From positions 332,398 through 396,397 of the forward strand of contig CAKSZH010000001.1 of NCBI GenBank assembly GCA_934525675.1: DNA of 64,000 nt, written 5' to 3'. A program made the position numbers and the translations under genes. A model generated the notes under the pieces. It was given only the letters and a program-made list of their open reading frames with translations. It did not search any database and had not been told where the DNA came from. Below, in pieces: positions 8,915-17,516 of this stretch (positions are counted from its first letter, which is position 1; the number at the start of each line of letters is the position of its first letter). The DNA is from an uncultured Eubacteriales bacterium (GTDB lineage Bacteria > Bacillota > Clostridia > Oscillospirales > CAG-272).

Positions 8915-9748
8915 TTACGGTACCTCCGCTGTGATCTGGTCGACGGGTGAGAAGGTTCCGTCGTCCGCTTCTTTTTTGGCGTTTTCATCGGAATCTCCAC
9001 CCGGTTTGTCATTTCCGGTGTCGTGGAAAATGAACCGCGTGTTTTCCCCGTGGATGATTCCCGCCTCGTCCGGGTCTTCCACGATCTGAATATCGTGGGT
9101 TTTGATGAGCTCCAGCACACCGAGGAAGATGGCGATGGTGTCAGGGAGCGACGGGGAATCCGCGATCAGCTCGCCGAGCGTGGCGGAACCCTGTTTCTTC
9201 ACCTTGTGCAGAATCCCGACGATCTTGACCTCGACCGGAACGATCGGCTTGGCGATCATCGGCGTAAACGAAACACGCTTTGCGTTGGCAAGGTTTTCGT
9301 TGTAGGAAATAATCCGGCGGATGGCAAGACACAGGGAGGAAACCTCCTGATCGGCAACATAGGAAACATCCACCGTGATTTCATCGGTGTCCTTGACCAG
9401 CCGTCCCTCATGCGCCGCGTACATTCTGGCAAGCAGGGGCATTGCCGCCTTTGCCTGATTGTGTTTATCCAGTACATCGAGGAATCTGACGGTTGCTTCC
9501 TCCGCTTCCGCATCGGGCTTGGGGAGGAGCAGGCGGCTCTTGAGCAGCATAAGCTCGCTTGCCATTACGATAAATTCTGCCGCGATGTCCATATTGTCTT
9601 CCTGCGCCTGCCGGATCAGCTCCAGATACTGGTCGCAAAGGAGGGAGATGGGGACATCTTCGATTTTGTATTTACTTTTCTGGATCAGTGCGAGAAGCGC
9701 ATCAAGCGGGCCCTCAAACTGGTCAAGACGGTAGGTAAGCGCGTCCAT
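8915..9748 (-). CDS. scpA: ScpA, condensin kleisin subunit
   Basis: A 277-residue kleisin that bridges the Smc heads and recruits ScpB during chromosome condensation. The N-terminal domain starts with the family hallmark YRLDQFEGPLDALLALI and continues through MDIAAEFIVMASELMLLKSRLLLP (residues 50-80). The C-terminal winged-helix segment lies near residues 180-230 (LGVLELIKTHDI), followed by a charged tail of about 35 residues. GAGG is placed seven bases before the ATG. It follows the M50 protease gene and directly precedes scpB. Confidence 0.95.
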   Translation of the reverse strand: MDALTYRLDQFEGPLDALLALIQKSKYKIEDVPISLLCDQYLELIRQAQEDNMDIAAEFIVMASELMLLKSRLLLPKPDAEAEEATVRFLDVLDKHNQAKAAMPLLARMYAAHEGRLVKDTDEITVDVSYVADQEVSSLCLAIRRIISYNENLANAKRVSFTPMIAKPIVPVEVKIVGILHKVKKQGSATLGELIADSPSLPDTIAIFLGVLELIKTHDIQIVEDPDEAGIIHGENTRFIFHDTGNDKPGGDSDENAKKEADDGTFSPVDQITAEVP

Positions 9749-9767
9749 CCGAGTACCTCACAGTGAA

Positions 9768-10523
9768 TCAGAAAATTGCGGAAAACAGATTTGCGAACGG
9801 TTTGAACAGCACGTCGAACAGCCAGTCGGACAAAAAGCCCGTCAAAGAGAAGCTGAAGAAACGGGAAAGAACAAACAGGACGACGAGCAGACCGATCATG
9901 ATCTGGCGCTCATAGCGCATGATCTTGAAATACAGGTTGGTCGGCAGGAATGCCGTTACGATGCGGGAACCGTCAAACGGCGGAATGGGGATCAGGTTGA
10001 AGAACATAAGCGTGAAGTTCATGAATGCGGAAAGATAAAAGAAGAAATACAGGGCGAGCAGGACATACCAGTAAAACGGTGCGTCTGACGTTGTCAGCAT
10101 ATACAGTCTGAATTCCGTGTTGCTGATGCCGACGGCGGAACGGAACGCCGTAAAGGTCAGTGCGGTGAGAATGGTGGAAACCACGCCGATGAGAAGGTTG
10201 GACAAAGGTCCTGCCGCGGCGGTGATTGCCATGCCTGCTTTCGGATTCTTGAAATTTCGTGTGTTGATCGGTACCGGCTTTGCCCAGCCGAAACCGAAGA
10301 GGAACATACAAAGGAAGCCCATCGGGTCAAAATGCTTGGCGGGGTTGAGGCTGATTCTGCCGAGGTTGCGGGCGGTCGGATCGCCGCACTTATAAGCGAC
10401 AAAGCCGTGCGCCGACTCGTGCGCGGACAGGGAAAACAGAATGATCGGCAGACTGAGCAGGACCATGATGAGCGTGGAACGGATGGTACCGTCCTGCAAG
10501 GATTGCAAAAGGGAAAAAAGCAT
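9768..10523 (-). CDS. M50-family site-2-type zinc metalloprotease
   Basis: A 251-residue polytopic membrane protease of the YwhC/RseP-like M50B group, which cuts substrates within the membrane. The zinc motif is H35-E-S-A-H39 and the third zinc ligand is D184 in PIPPFDGSRIV. Hydrophobic segments lie at about 15-36, 65-85, 95-125, 150-180 and 215-240. No PDZ domain is present. GAGGAG precedes the ATG by a short spacer. Its place between lysA and scpA matches many clostridia. Substrate unknown. Confidence 0.9.
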   Translation of the reverse strand: MLFSLLQSLQDGTIRSTLIMVLLSLPIILFSLSAHESAHGFVAYKCGDPTARNLGRISLNPAKHFDPMGFLCMFLFGFGWAKPVPINTRNFKNPKAGMAITAAAGPLSNLLIGVVSTILTALTFTAFRSAVGISNTEFRLYMLTTSDAPFYWYVLLALYFFFYLSAFMNFTLMFFNLIPIPPFDGSRIVTAFLPTNLYFKIMRYERQIMIGLLVVLFVLSRFFSFSLTGFLSDWLFDVLFKPFANLFSAIF

Positions 10524-10558
10524 AAAACTCTCCTCTCACGGAACTTTTGTTTCGGATA

Positions 10559-11857
10559 TCAGAAATCGTTGCGGCAAAGGTCCTCGTAGGTTTCTCTGCG
10601 GACGGCGACCGAAGCCTTCCCGTCGCGGATCAGAATGACGGGCGGACGGGGAATACGGTTATAGTTGGATGCCATGGAGTAATTGTACGCACCGGTGACG
10701 AGCACCGCCAGAATATCGCCGCGCTTTGCGTGCTGGATTTCCATATTCTCACCGATGAGGTCTCCGGATTCACAGCACCTGCCTGCAATGGTCGCACGGT
10801 AGTCGCGCGGTTCCTTTGCGCGGTTGGCGATGAGTGCGGTGTACTGGGACTGATACAGCGCGTAACGCGGATTGTCCGGCATACCGCCGTCAACAGAAAT
10901 GTAATTCTTGAAACCGGGAATCTCTTTGACCGAGCCGACGGTGTAAAGCGTTACCCCCGCGGCGGCGACCAGCGATCTGCCGGGCTCCAGAATGACTTTC
11001 GGCAATTTGATCCCGTGTTCCCGGCAGTATCCCGTGACGATCTCTCCGATCTGCCTTATGGCATCCGCATAGTCGATCCTCCGGTCGTATTCGGTATAGG
11101 GAACGCCGAGCCCGCCTCCGAGGTTGAGCTCGTCAATCTCATATCCGAGTTTTTGCCGGATGTCTGCAATAAAGCGCACCATGATATCCGCCGCGTCGGC
11201 AAACGGTTGAACGTCGAAGATCTGCGAGCCGATGTGGCAGTGCAGACCTACCAGGCGGACGTTTTTCTTTAGGAGCGCCGCGCGGACGATCTCCATCGCC
11301 TGACCCGTTTCGATCGCGCTGCCGAACTTGGAATCCACGCTTCCCGTGCTGATCGCTTTATGCGTGTGCGGGTCGATGCCGGGGGTGATGCGGAGCAGGA
11401 TCCTCTGCACCTTCCCGCGTCTTGATGCAAGCCGGTCCAGGGCGTCAAGCTCATCCCGGTTGTCAACGACAATGGTGCCGACCCCCATGTCCAGCGCGTC
11501 TTCGAGATCGTGATCGGTTTTGTTGTTTCCGTGGAAATAAATACGTTCCGCCGGGAATCCCGCGCGGCGTGCGGTATAAAGTTCCCCGCCGGAAACGCAG
11601 TCCACGCCGAGACCTTCCTCGGCGGCAATGCGGTAGACCCCGGTAAAGCAAAGCGCTTTGGAAGCGTAAAGGGGAAGCGCATCTTCTCCGAAATACCGCT
11701 TTGCGGCATCCCGGTAGATCCGGCACTGCGCCCGGATGACATTTTCGTCAAGCAGGTAGGCAGGAGTCCCGAATTCTTTGGCAAGCGCAACGGTGTCCAT
11801 GCCGCCGACGGTCAGATGTCCTTCTTTGTTGACGTCGAGATGGGGAAAGAGAATCAT
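10559..11857 (-). CDS. lysA: diaminopimelate decarboxylase
   Basis: A 432-residue PLP enzyme (fold type III) that converts meso-diaminopimelate to L-lysine, the last step of lysine synthesis. The N-terminal barrel carries the PLP lysine K67 in YASKALCF. HCHIGSQIF, a glycine-rich phosphate-binding segment (NLGGGLGVPY), an EPGRSLVAAAG segment and CCESGD near the C-terminus are all typical. ATG 11857 has AAAGGA about six bases upstream. It lies between an alpha/beta hydrolase gene and the M50 protease gene in the minus-strand block. No other lysine genes are in the window. Confidence 0.95.
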   Translation of the reverse strand: MILFPHLDVNKEGHLTVGGMDTVALAKEFGTPAYLLDENVIRAQCRIYRDAAKRYFGEDALPLYASKALCFTGVYRIAAEEGLGVDCVSGGELYTARRAGFPAERIYFHGNNKTDHDLEDALDMGVGTIVVDNRDELDALDRLASRRGKVQRILLRITPGIDPHTHKAISTGSVDSKFGSAIETGQAMEIVRAALLKKNVRLVGLHCHIGSQIFDVQPFADAADIMVRFIADIRQKLGYEIDELNLGGGLGVPYTEYDRRIDYADAIRQIGEIVTGYCREHGIKLPKVILEPGRSLVAAAGVTLYTVGSVKEIPGFKNYISVDGGMPDNPRYALYQSQYTALIANRAKEPRDYRATIAGRCCESGDLIGENMEIQHAKRGDILAVLVTGAYNYSMASNYNRIPRPPVILIRDGKASVAVRRETYEDLCRNDF

Positions 11858-11900
11858 GTGGGTATCCTTTCTTGGTTAAGAGTACAATGAGGTCGTTTTG

Positions 11901-12965
11901 TCAATGATTTTGATTCAGGTTTTTAACAAGCGCGTGAATGGGCGCGTCGTCGGGAGAGAACTCGTGAACGCCTTCAAACGGAAGGTACACGATATTGTCC
12001 GGCAGTTTTCCGCCGAAATAACCCGCAAGGCGTGCAATTTCTTTTTCGGCGTCCCGGTAGGTAAAGATCGGGTCGTCCTTTCCGGATTCAATATACAGTT
12101 TTCTCGGGGAGATGAGCAGGGCGATTTCTGCGTCAAGAAACTTTTCCGACGCGTCGGGGAACACGAAATCGTACCAGGAGGACAACTCCTTGGAAGAGAA
12201 ATAACAGGAGCAAATCGCGGCACGGATACGGGTGTCGATGGCGGTGAGGAAGAGTGTATAGAAGCCGCCGTAGGAAAGTCCGATCATGCCGATTTTTTCG
12301 GGGTCCACGTAATCCTGTACTTCAAAATAGTCGATACAGCGGGACAGGCAAAGAAGCTCAAACGCCGCCATCGAACCGCCCATCTGCTTAAAGGCGGCAT
12401 CGAAATCCTGCCTTTGGTCATGCGGATGGTTGGGGTATTTTTTGCTGACTGCCGAAAAATATTTGGGGTCCCACAGAAGAAGCTGAGGGGCAAACACGTT
12501 GACGTTCTCCTGTAAGATTCGCTCGGTCATATGATTGTAGTTGGCGGAACCGTCCGCAAAAAAATCCGATGCAAATTCCGGGGAACCCTCGCCGCCGTGC
12601 TGTGCGATGATAAGCGGCAGACGCTTTCCGCCGTCACGGACGAAAAGAATCCCGAAGAAGGGGACCCCCTCCATGACTTCGATTTCCATGCGGTAAACAG
12701 TAACACCGTTCCCGTGCGAAAGAAGCGTTTTTTTTGCGGCGGGAATCCCTGCGGGACGCTTTTCCGTCAGCGGGCGACCGAGCATACGGATCAGCTCCTT
12801 GCGTGCTTCGTCCCGGTGGGAAAGAATCCACTCCCCGTGCTCGCGGCGAACATCCTCACATTCTTCGTTCCGACGATCCAGATAAGCCTCCACGCTCTCA
12901 AGATATGCGCGGCGGAAGGGGGCGCTGTCGTCCCGGGTTTCGTGATAAAAGTCCATTCTGAACAT
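11901..12965 (-). CDS. alpha/beta hydrolase
   Basis: A 354-residue alpha/beta-hydrolase-fold protein, resembling dienelactone-hydrolase and acetyl-xylan-esterase-like enzymes. The nucleophile is S231 in GLSYGG; a likely acid is in the SGKDDPIF segment and the histidine in FEGVHEF near the C-terminus. The HGGEG segment near residue 125 fits an oxyanion-hole loop. There is no signal peptide, so it acts in the cytoplasm. The start ATG overlaps the engB stop codon (TAATG), implying translational coupling; longer frames would run into engB. Substrate unknown. Confidence 0.82.
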   Translation of the reverse strand: MFRMDFYHETRDDSAPFRRAYLESVEAYLDRRNEECEDVRREHGEWILSHRDEARKELIRMLGRPLTEKRPAGIPAAKKTLLSHGNGVTVYRMEIEVMEGVPFFGILFVRDGGKRLPLIIAQHGGEGSPEFASDFFADGSANYNHMTERILQENVNVFAPQLLLWDPKYFSAVSKKYPNHPHDQRQDFDAAFKQMGGSMAAFELLCLSRCIDYFEVQDYVDPEKIGMIGLSYGGFYTLFLTAIDTRIRAAICSCYFSSKELSSWYDFVFPDASEKFLDAEIALLISPRKLYIESGKDDPIFTYRDAEKEIARLAGYFGGKLPDNIVYLPFEGVHEFSPDDAPIHALVKNLNQNH

Positions 12966-13573
12966 TACAGTCTGATCTCCGTATAATAAGATATTTGTTT
13001 CCACAGTTCGTCGCGCCCCTCACCTTTGAGGGAAGAAAACGGGATGACCGGCGTTCCTTCCCGGAGCGACGGATGCGAGAGCGCGGCAGAAAGACTTGCC
13101 CGGCGTTCGGTCTGATTGAGCTTGTCGGTTTTGGTCAGTACCAGAACATAAGGGATCTTTGCCTGATTCAGGAAATCCAGCATCATGGCGTCGTCCGCGG
13201 TAATGCCGACGCGGCTGTCCGCGAGCTGAACCACCAGAGAAAGGCGGTCGATGTTGGGATTTTTCGTGAAGTAACTGTCCGTCAGGGTGGAGAAGGTCTC
13301 TTTCCTGTCAAAACTGCGCTTTGCAAAGCCGTAGCCCGGCAGATCGACGAAGAACAGCTTTTTGTCAATGTCATAGAAGTTGACCGTTATGGTTTTCCCC
13401 GGCGCGGAGGATACCCGCGCGAAGCTCTTCCTGCCGAGCAGGGTGTTGACGAGCGAACTTTTTCCCACGTTGGACCTGCCCGACAGGGCGACCTGCGGCA
13501 TGGGATCACGGGGGAACTGGTCGGGTCTGCCTGCACTCAGACGGATGGATACATTTTGCAGATTCAGCGGCAT
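12965..13573 (-). CDS. engB: EngB/YsxC ribosome-assembly GTPase
   Basis: A 202-residue TRAFAC GTPase needed for large-subunit ribosome assembly. G1 is GRSNVGKSS (about residues 31-39), G3 is DLPGYG near residue 78 and G4 is TKTD near residue 146. The RVSSAPGKT switch segment is family-specific. It follows lon with a 52-base gap, and its stop codon overlaps the start of the hydrolase gene. The lon-engB pairing is common in Firmicutes. Confidence 0.95.
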   Translation of the reverse strand: MPLNLQNVSIRLSAGRPDQFPRDPMPQVALSGRSNVGKSSLVNTLLGRKSFARVSSAPGKTITVNFYDIDKKLFFVDLPGYGFAKRSFDRKETFSTLTDSYFTKNPNIDRLSLVVQLADSRVGITADDAMMLDFLNQAKIPYVLVLTKTDKLNQTERRASLSAALSHPSLREGTPVIPFSSLKGEGRDELWKQISYYTEIRL

Positions 13574-13625
13574 GACTGCCTCCTTCTTGAAGTGATCGTT
13601 GGGGAATGGCTGTCCCGTGCCGGGA

Positions 13626-16043
13626 TCAGACCGCTGCGCCGGGCTTCGTGCCGGAGACGGAGAGCGCCACAGGGATCAGGGGAACCTTTTCCTCACCGAT
13701 AACGGCGGGGCGCGGCAGGAGCGCCGCGGAAAGGACCTCCTCCGCCCGGCGGCAGGGAATGAAGTGCAGGTGTTCGCGCACGGTCACGTCGATCTCGTCA
13801 AGATCCCGCACATTGTCGGCGGGGATGCATACGTCGCGGATGCCGGCGGAATACGCAGCCATGGTCTTTTCCTTGAGCCCGCCGATCGCCAGCACGTTCC
13901 CGCGCAGGGTGACTTCACCGGTCATGGCAATATCACGCCGGACGGGGCGCCCGGTCAGTGCGCTGACAAGCGCCGTTACGATGGTGACGCCTGCGGACGG
14001 ACCGTCCTTGGGGACGGCTCCTTCGGGAAAATGAATATGAATGTCCTTCGCTTTGTAGAAGTCGGTCGGAATACCGTATTCACGGGCGATGGAACGCACA
14101 TAACTGACGGCAATCTTTGCGGATTCCTGCATGACTTCACCGAGCGAGCCGGTCAGCTCGATCTTTCCGGTGCCGTCCAGAATTGCCGCTTCCACCTTCA
14201 GCATATCTCCGCCCGCCTCCGTGTAGGCCAGCCCGTTGACGGTGCCGATCTCGTCGGTTTCGGTAAGACAGTCGGGAAGCAGTTTCCTTGCGCCAAGGAA
14301 ATCCTTGACGTTGTTTTCGTCGATGCGGACGGTTTTCACCTTGTCCTCCAGCATCTTCTTTGCAGATTTACGGCAGAGATCCGCGATCTTTCGCTCCAGA
14401 TTCCGGACGCCCGCCTCGCGGGTGTAATAGTTGATGATCTCGTCGATCGCACCGTCGGAGATCTTCAGATTCCGCTTGGTCAGCCCGTGACGCTTTAACT
14501 GCTTGGGAATCAGATGATTTTTTGCAATCCCCATCTTTTCCCGTTTGGTGTAGGAGGACAGCTCGATGACCTCCATACGGTCGATCAGGGGACGGGGAAC
14601 ATTGTCAAGCGAGTTTGCCGTGGCAATGAACATACAGCCCGAGAGGTCAAAGGGAAGTTCGATGAAGTGGTCGCGGAAGGTCTTGTTCTGTTCGGAGTCG
14701 AGTACCTCCAGCATTGCAGAGGTCGGGTCTCCGTTTGCGCCGGAGCTCATTTTGTCGATTTCATCGAGCAGGATCAACGGATTGTTGACTCCCGCGTCGG
14801 AGATGGCGGTGATGAGGCGTCCGGGCATGGAACCGATGTAGGTTTTCCGGTGACCGCGGATATCTGCCTCGTCCCGGATGCCGCCGAGCGAGACCCGCGC
14901 GTATTTGCGGTGAAGCGCACGTGCAACGGATTTTGCGATCGAAGTTTTGCCGACGCCGGGAGGTCCGACCAGACAGATGATCTGGCTGCCGAGTTCCGGG
15001 GTCAGCTGACGGACTGCAAGAAATTCCAGAATACGCGTTTTGACCTTTTCCAGACCGTCGTGATCTTCGTCAAGAATCTTGCGTGCCAGGTCAATATTGA
15101 CCCGGTCGTGAGAGGATTTCCGCCACGGCAGGTCAAGGCAGATGTCAAGGTAATTGCTGATGACACTCGCTTCGGCGGAGCCGAACGGCGTCTGGGCGAG
15201 GCGGTCGTTTTCCTTAAGCAGTTTCTTTTTGACTTCATCCGGCAGATCTGCCTTGCGGATGCGTTCCTGATATTCATCGATCTCGCTCTGCGCACCGTCT
15301 CCGAGTTCCTCCTGGATGACGTGCATCTGCTCGCGGAGATAATATTCCCGCTGATTTTTGCTGATGTTGTCCTGGACGCGGCGCTGGATCTCTTCTTCAC
15401 ACAGAAGCAGATCGTATTCCTTCTGAAGAATGGAAATCAGCGTTTCCACCCGCGCAAGCGGTTCAAATACCTCCAGCACCGCCTGCTTGTCCTCCGGACG
15501 GATGAGCAACTGTGCGGCAATAAAATCCGCAAGCTGCCCCGGGTTGCGGATGGCTCGGATTGCAATCAGAAGATCGGGAGAAAAATTCGGCAGATGGGAG
15601 GTGAAACGATTCAGCATTTCATAGGTTTTCTGAAGGTATGCCTCCGCAACCGTTTCGTCTCCCTCTGCCATGGCAACGGTTTTGCACATGACATCCGCGG
15701 TGACATACGCGCCTATCCGGTGAAAATCCCGCACAATGGCTCGGGAGTAACCTTCGGTGATCAGCCTCACGGTCCCGTCCGACGTTTTAAGCAGTTGCTT
15801 GATCTTTGCGACCGTGCCGACCGATGCGATGTTGGCGGGGTTGATTGCGGAATGCGCGTCCTGCGCGCCGGAGACGGAAACAAGCAGAGCGAAGGAATTC
15901 CCGCGGTCCGCCGCTTCTGCGGCAGCGATGGATGCCTCATCCGCGATCTCAAAATTCAATGTAACAGAAGGGAACGCGACGGCACTCCGAAGCAGGATCA
16001 GAGGCAGTGTCAACTGTTCCGTGTTTTCGATATATGTGGGCAT
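13626..16043 (-). CDS. lon: ATP-dependent protease Lon
   Basis: An 805-residue LonA protease that unfolds and degrades damaged and regulatory proteins in the cytoplasm. It has the N-terminal LON substrate domain (about 10-205), a coiled middle segment, an AAA+ domain with Walker A GPPGVGKTS near residue 355, and the protease domain with the catalytic serine in PKDGPSAG (about 682) and the lysine in GGLKEKTMAA (about 723). The ATG at 16043 has AAAGGA upstream. The promoter ahead overlaps an operator-like dyad, so expression is probably repressed or induced by a factor I cannot name. It heads the long minus-strand block. Confidence 0.96.
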   Translation of the reverse strand: MPTYIENTEQLTLPLILLRSAVAFPSVTLNFEIADEASIAAAEAADRGNSFALLVSVSGAQDAHSAINPANIASVGTVAKIKQLLKTSDGTVRLITEGYSRAIVRDFHRIGAYVTADVMCKTVAMAEGDETVAEAYLQKTYEMLNRFTSHLPNFSPDLLIAIRAIRNPGQLADFIAAQLLIRPEDKQAVLEVFEPLARVETLISILQKEYDLLLCEEEIQRRVQDNISKNQREYYLREQMHVIQEELGDGAQSEIDEYQERIRKADLPDEVKKKLLKENDRLAQTPFGSAEASVISNYLDICLDLPWRKSSHDRVNIDLARKILDEDHDGLEKVKTRILEFLAVRQLTPELGSQIICLVGPPGVGKTSIAKSVARALHRKYARVSLGGIRDEADIRGHRKTYIGSMPGRLITAISDAGVNNPLILLDEIDKMSSGANGDPTSAMLEVLDSEQNKTFRDHFIELPFDLSGCMFIATANSLDNVPRPLIDRMEVIELSSYTKREKMGIAKNHLIPKQLKRHGLTKRNLKISDGAIDEIINYYTREAGVRNLERKIADLCRKSAKKMLEDKVKTVRIDENNVKDFLGARKLLPDCLTETDEIGTVNGLAYTEAGGDMLKVEAAILDGTGKIELTGSLGEVMQESAKIAVSYVRSIAREYGIPTDFYKAKDIHIHFPEGAVPKDGPSAGVTIVTALVSALTGRPVRRDIAMTGEVTLRGNVLAIGGLKEKTMAAYSAGIRDVCIPADNVRDLDEIDVTVREHLHFIPCRRAEEVLSAALLPRPAVIGEEKVPLIPVALSVSGTKPGAAV

Positions 16044-16066
16044 GACATGGGTTCCTTTCGGGTATT

Positions 16067-16086
16067 ACTGAACAAAAATGTTCAGT
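16067..16086 (-). promoter_or_regulatory. operator-like dyad in the lon 5' region
   Basis: An 8-bp perfect inverted repeat ACTGAACA/TGTTCAGT with a 4-base A spacer covers roughly +1 to +19 of the predicted lon transcript. It matches neither CIRCE, the CtsR repeat, nor a Firmicute LexA box, whose half-sites are spaced differently. Confidence 0.55.
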
Positions 16087-16091
16087 TTAAT

Positions 16092-16120
16092 ATTATAACA
16101 CAGATCCGTCGGGATTTCTA
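16092..16120 (-). promoter_or_regulatory. lon promoter
   Basis: On the minus strand a perfect -10 TATAAT (16092-16097) and a weak -35 TAGAAA (16115-16120) are 17 bp apart. The start site would be near 16085, inside the dyad. Confidence 0.65.
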
Positions 16121-16165
16121 CCCCTGTTACGAATTTTTTTCAATATTATTATTATAAATTATAAT

Positions 16166-16194
16166 TCAAAAAACCCGCGGGCAAGACCCGCGGG
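16166..16194 (-). terminator. terminator of the small RNA
   Basis: Two CCCGCGGG copies (16174-16181 and 16187-16194) pair across a 5-base loop and are followed on the minus strand by six Ts. Confidence 0.85.
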
Positions 16195-16324
16195 CAATAT
16201 ATTCAGGGAGCACAGGCATCGACTGTTCCGGCGTGGCACATATCATGAGATTGATATTCCGTCAGAGAAGTGGACAACTGTGCTGTTGCAGGTGGGGGGA
16301 CCGGTTATTTTCCGATTGCCTGCT
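16166..16324 (-). ncRNA. probable small structured RNA, possibly 6S-like
   Basis: About 159 bases with no credible reading frame lie between a strong minus-strand promoter and a strong terminator. The 5' end (AGCAGGCAATCG) can pair with CGATGCCTGTGCT near the 3' end (around 16205-16225), giving about 11 pairs with two bulges. The closed interior contains a small terminal hairpin (ATATCA/TGATAT) and an unpaired middle. A closing stem, a large internal bubble and this length fit the 6S class that binds sigma-A RNA polymerase, but I see no diagnostic sequence, so the identity is inference. It lies between divergent lon and infC. Confidence 0.5.
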
Positions 16325-16329
16325 TGCCT

Positions 16330-16358
16330 ATTATAACGCAAAGTGCCCGGTTTGTAAA
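16330..16358 (-). promoter_or_regulatory. promoter of the small RNA
   Basis: On the minus strand, -35 TTTACA (16353-16358), a 17-bp spacer and -10 TATAAT (16330-16335): five of six and six of six consensus bases. Confidence 0.75.
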
Positions 16359-16527
16359 GTGTTCATTATTGACGATTTTTCGGGAGAAAATTCGTGGAAA
16401 TCCATAAAGAGAAAAAACAGTGCTTCGGAAGGGGCGATATTTAGAGATTTTGCCGATAGACACAATGTCGTACCGGACCCGGAAAACGGCTTTGGAGCAG
16501 GTGTTTCGGAAAAAATTCAAAAAAGGC

Positions 16528-16556
16528 TTGACAAGCCGGAAAACATATGATATAAT
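16528..16556 (+). promoter_or_regulatory. consensus sigma-A promoter of infC-rpmI-rplT
   Basis: A perfect TTGACA (16528-16533), a 17-bp spacer and a perfect TATAAT (16551-16556). The leader from about 16563 to the start codon is about 130 bases. Confidence 0.92.
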
Positions 16557-16648
16557 ACAGCCAAATGAAGCAGAACAGTTCCGTTCTCACCGTACCGCAT
16601 TGGCGCGTACGTGTCTGATATTTTGCCGGCTGACCGGCTTTGTATCGT

Positions 16649-16680
16649 GCGGAAACTGCTTCCGCGCGAATTTTTATTTT
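16649..16680 (+). terminator. leader attenuator before infC
   Basis: A 6-bp stem GCGGAA/TTCCGC (16649-16654 with 16660-16665) is followed by a T-rich tail, just before the infC ribosome-binding site. An upstream GCCGG/CCGGC hairpin (near 16625-16638) could compete. In B. subtilis this operon is controlled by L20-dependent leader termination, and this leader fits such a scheme. Confidence 0.55.
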
Positions 16681-16694
16681 GGAGGTGTTTACCT

Positions 16695-17219
16695 ATCAGC
16701 GCAAAGGAACAGGGCAACCTCATCAATGAGGACATTACGTCAAGAGAAGTGCGTCTCATCGGAGCCGACGGCGAACAGCTCGGCATTATGGCGACGCAGA
16801 AGGCGCTTCAGATCGCTTATGACAAGGGACTTGATCTTGTTATGATGTCAGCACAGGCGGATCCGCCTGCCTGCAAGATCATGGATTACGGCAAATTCCG
16901 TTTTGAAAAAGAAAAGCGGGAAAAGGAAGCCAGAAAGAAGCAGCAGATCGTGGAGCTCAAGGAAATCCAGCTCTCCTGCCGTATTGACGATCACGATTTT
17001 GATACCAAGGTCGGTCACGCAAAGCGTTTTCTGACCGCCGGTAACAAGGTGAGAGTGGTACTTCGCTTCAAGGGACGTGAAATGAGCCACCTGGATCTCG
17101 GGCGGAATGTGATGGAACGGTTTGAAGCGGCGTGTGCGGAACTTGGCTCGGTCGATAAGCGCCCGGTGCTGGACGGACGTTTCCTCAGCATGGTCGTTTC
17201 GCCTCTCAAAAACAAATAA
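16695..17219 (+). CDS. infC: translation initiation factor IF-3, ATC start codon
   Basis: A 174-residue factor that checks start-codon and initiator-tRNA pairing on the 30S subunit. The N-domain starts ISAKEQ...LINEDITSREVRLIG and the C-domain includes the KVRVVLRFKGREMSH segment. The only start matching the family's N-terminus and the strong GGAGGTG site (16681-16687, nine bases away) is ATC at 16695. Upstream in-frame ATG at 16611 lies inside the attenuator leader. Other bacteria use ATT here, and IF-3 then limits its own synthesis by rejecting the poor start codon, so self-control is likely. It is followed by rpmI and rplT. Confidence 0.93.
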   Translation: MSAKEQGNLINEDITSREVRLIGADGEQLGIMATQKALQIAYDKGLDLVMMSAQADPPACKIMDYGKFRFEKEKREKEARKKQQIVELKEIQLSCRIDDHDFDTKVGHAKRFLTAGNKVRVVLRFKGREMSHLDLGRNVMERFEAACAELGSVDKRPVLDGRFLSMVVSPLKNK

Positions 17220-17297
17220 GATTGACAGCCCACGGGCAGTTGATACACGCGGCGGTGCCGCACAGCAGATTTTTTGTGAAAACAAGGAGTATTCATT

Positions 17298-17492
17298 ATG
17301 GGAAAAATCAAAACACATAAGGCTTCTGCCAAGAGATTTTCCGTTACCGGTACCGGCAAGGTCAAGATGTTTCATTGCCAGCACCGTCACAACACGGGTC
17401 TGAAGTCCGCGAAGAGAAAGAGAACTCTTCGCAGCGCGTCTTACCTGAGCGAGTCCATGACCGCCAACATCAAGACGCTGATCCAGAAGTAA
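17298..17492 (+). CDS. rpmI: ribosomal protein L35
   Basis: A 64-residue basic protein of the 50S subunit. It starts MGKIKTHKASAKRF and has the family's KMFHCQHRHNTG..SAKRKRTLR core. It is the middle gene of the infC-rpmI-rplT operon, 78 bases after infC and 24 bases before rplT. AAGGAG lies upstream of the ATG. Confidence 0.97.
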   Translation: MGKIKTHKASAKRFSVTGTGKVKMFHCQHRHNTGLKSAKRKRTLRSASYLSESMTANIKTLIQK

Positions 17493-17516
17493 TCGAAAGA
17501 CAAGGAGGAACGGAAA

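Noticed and set aside
16067..16086. LexA box at lon
   Set aside because: The half-sites GAAC/GTTC are separated by six bases rather than the four of the Firmicute LexA box.
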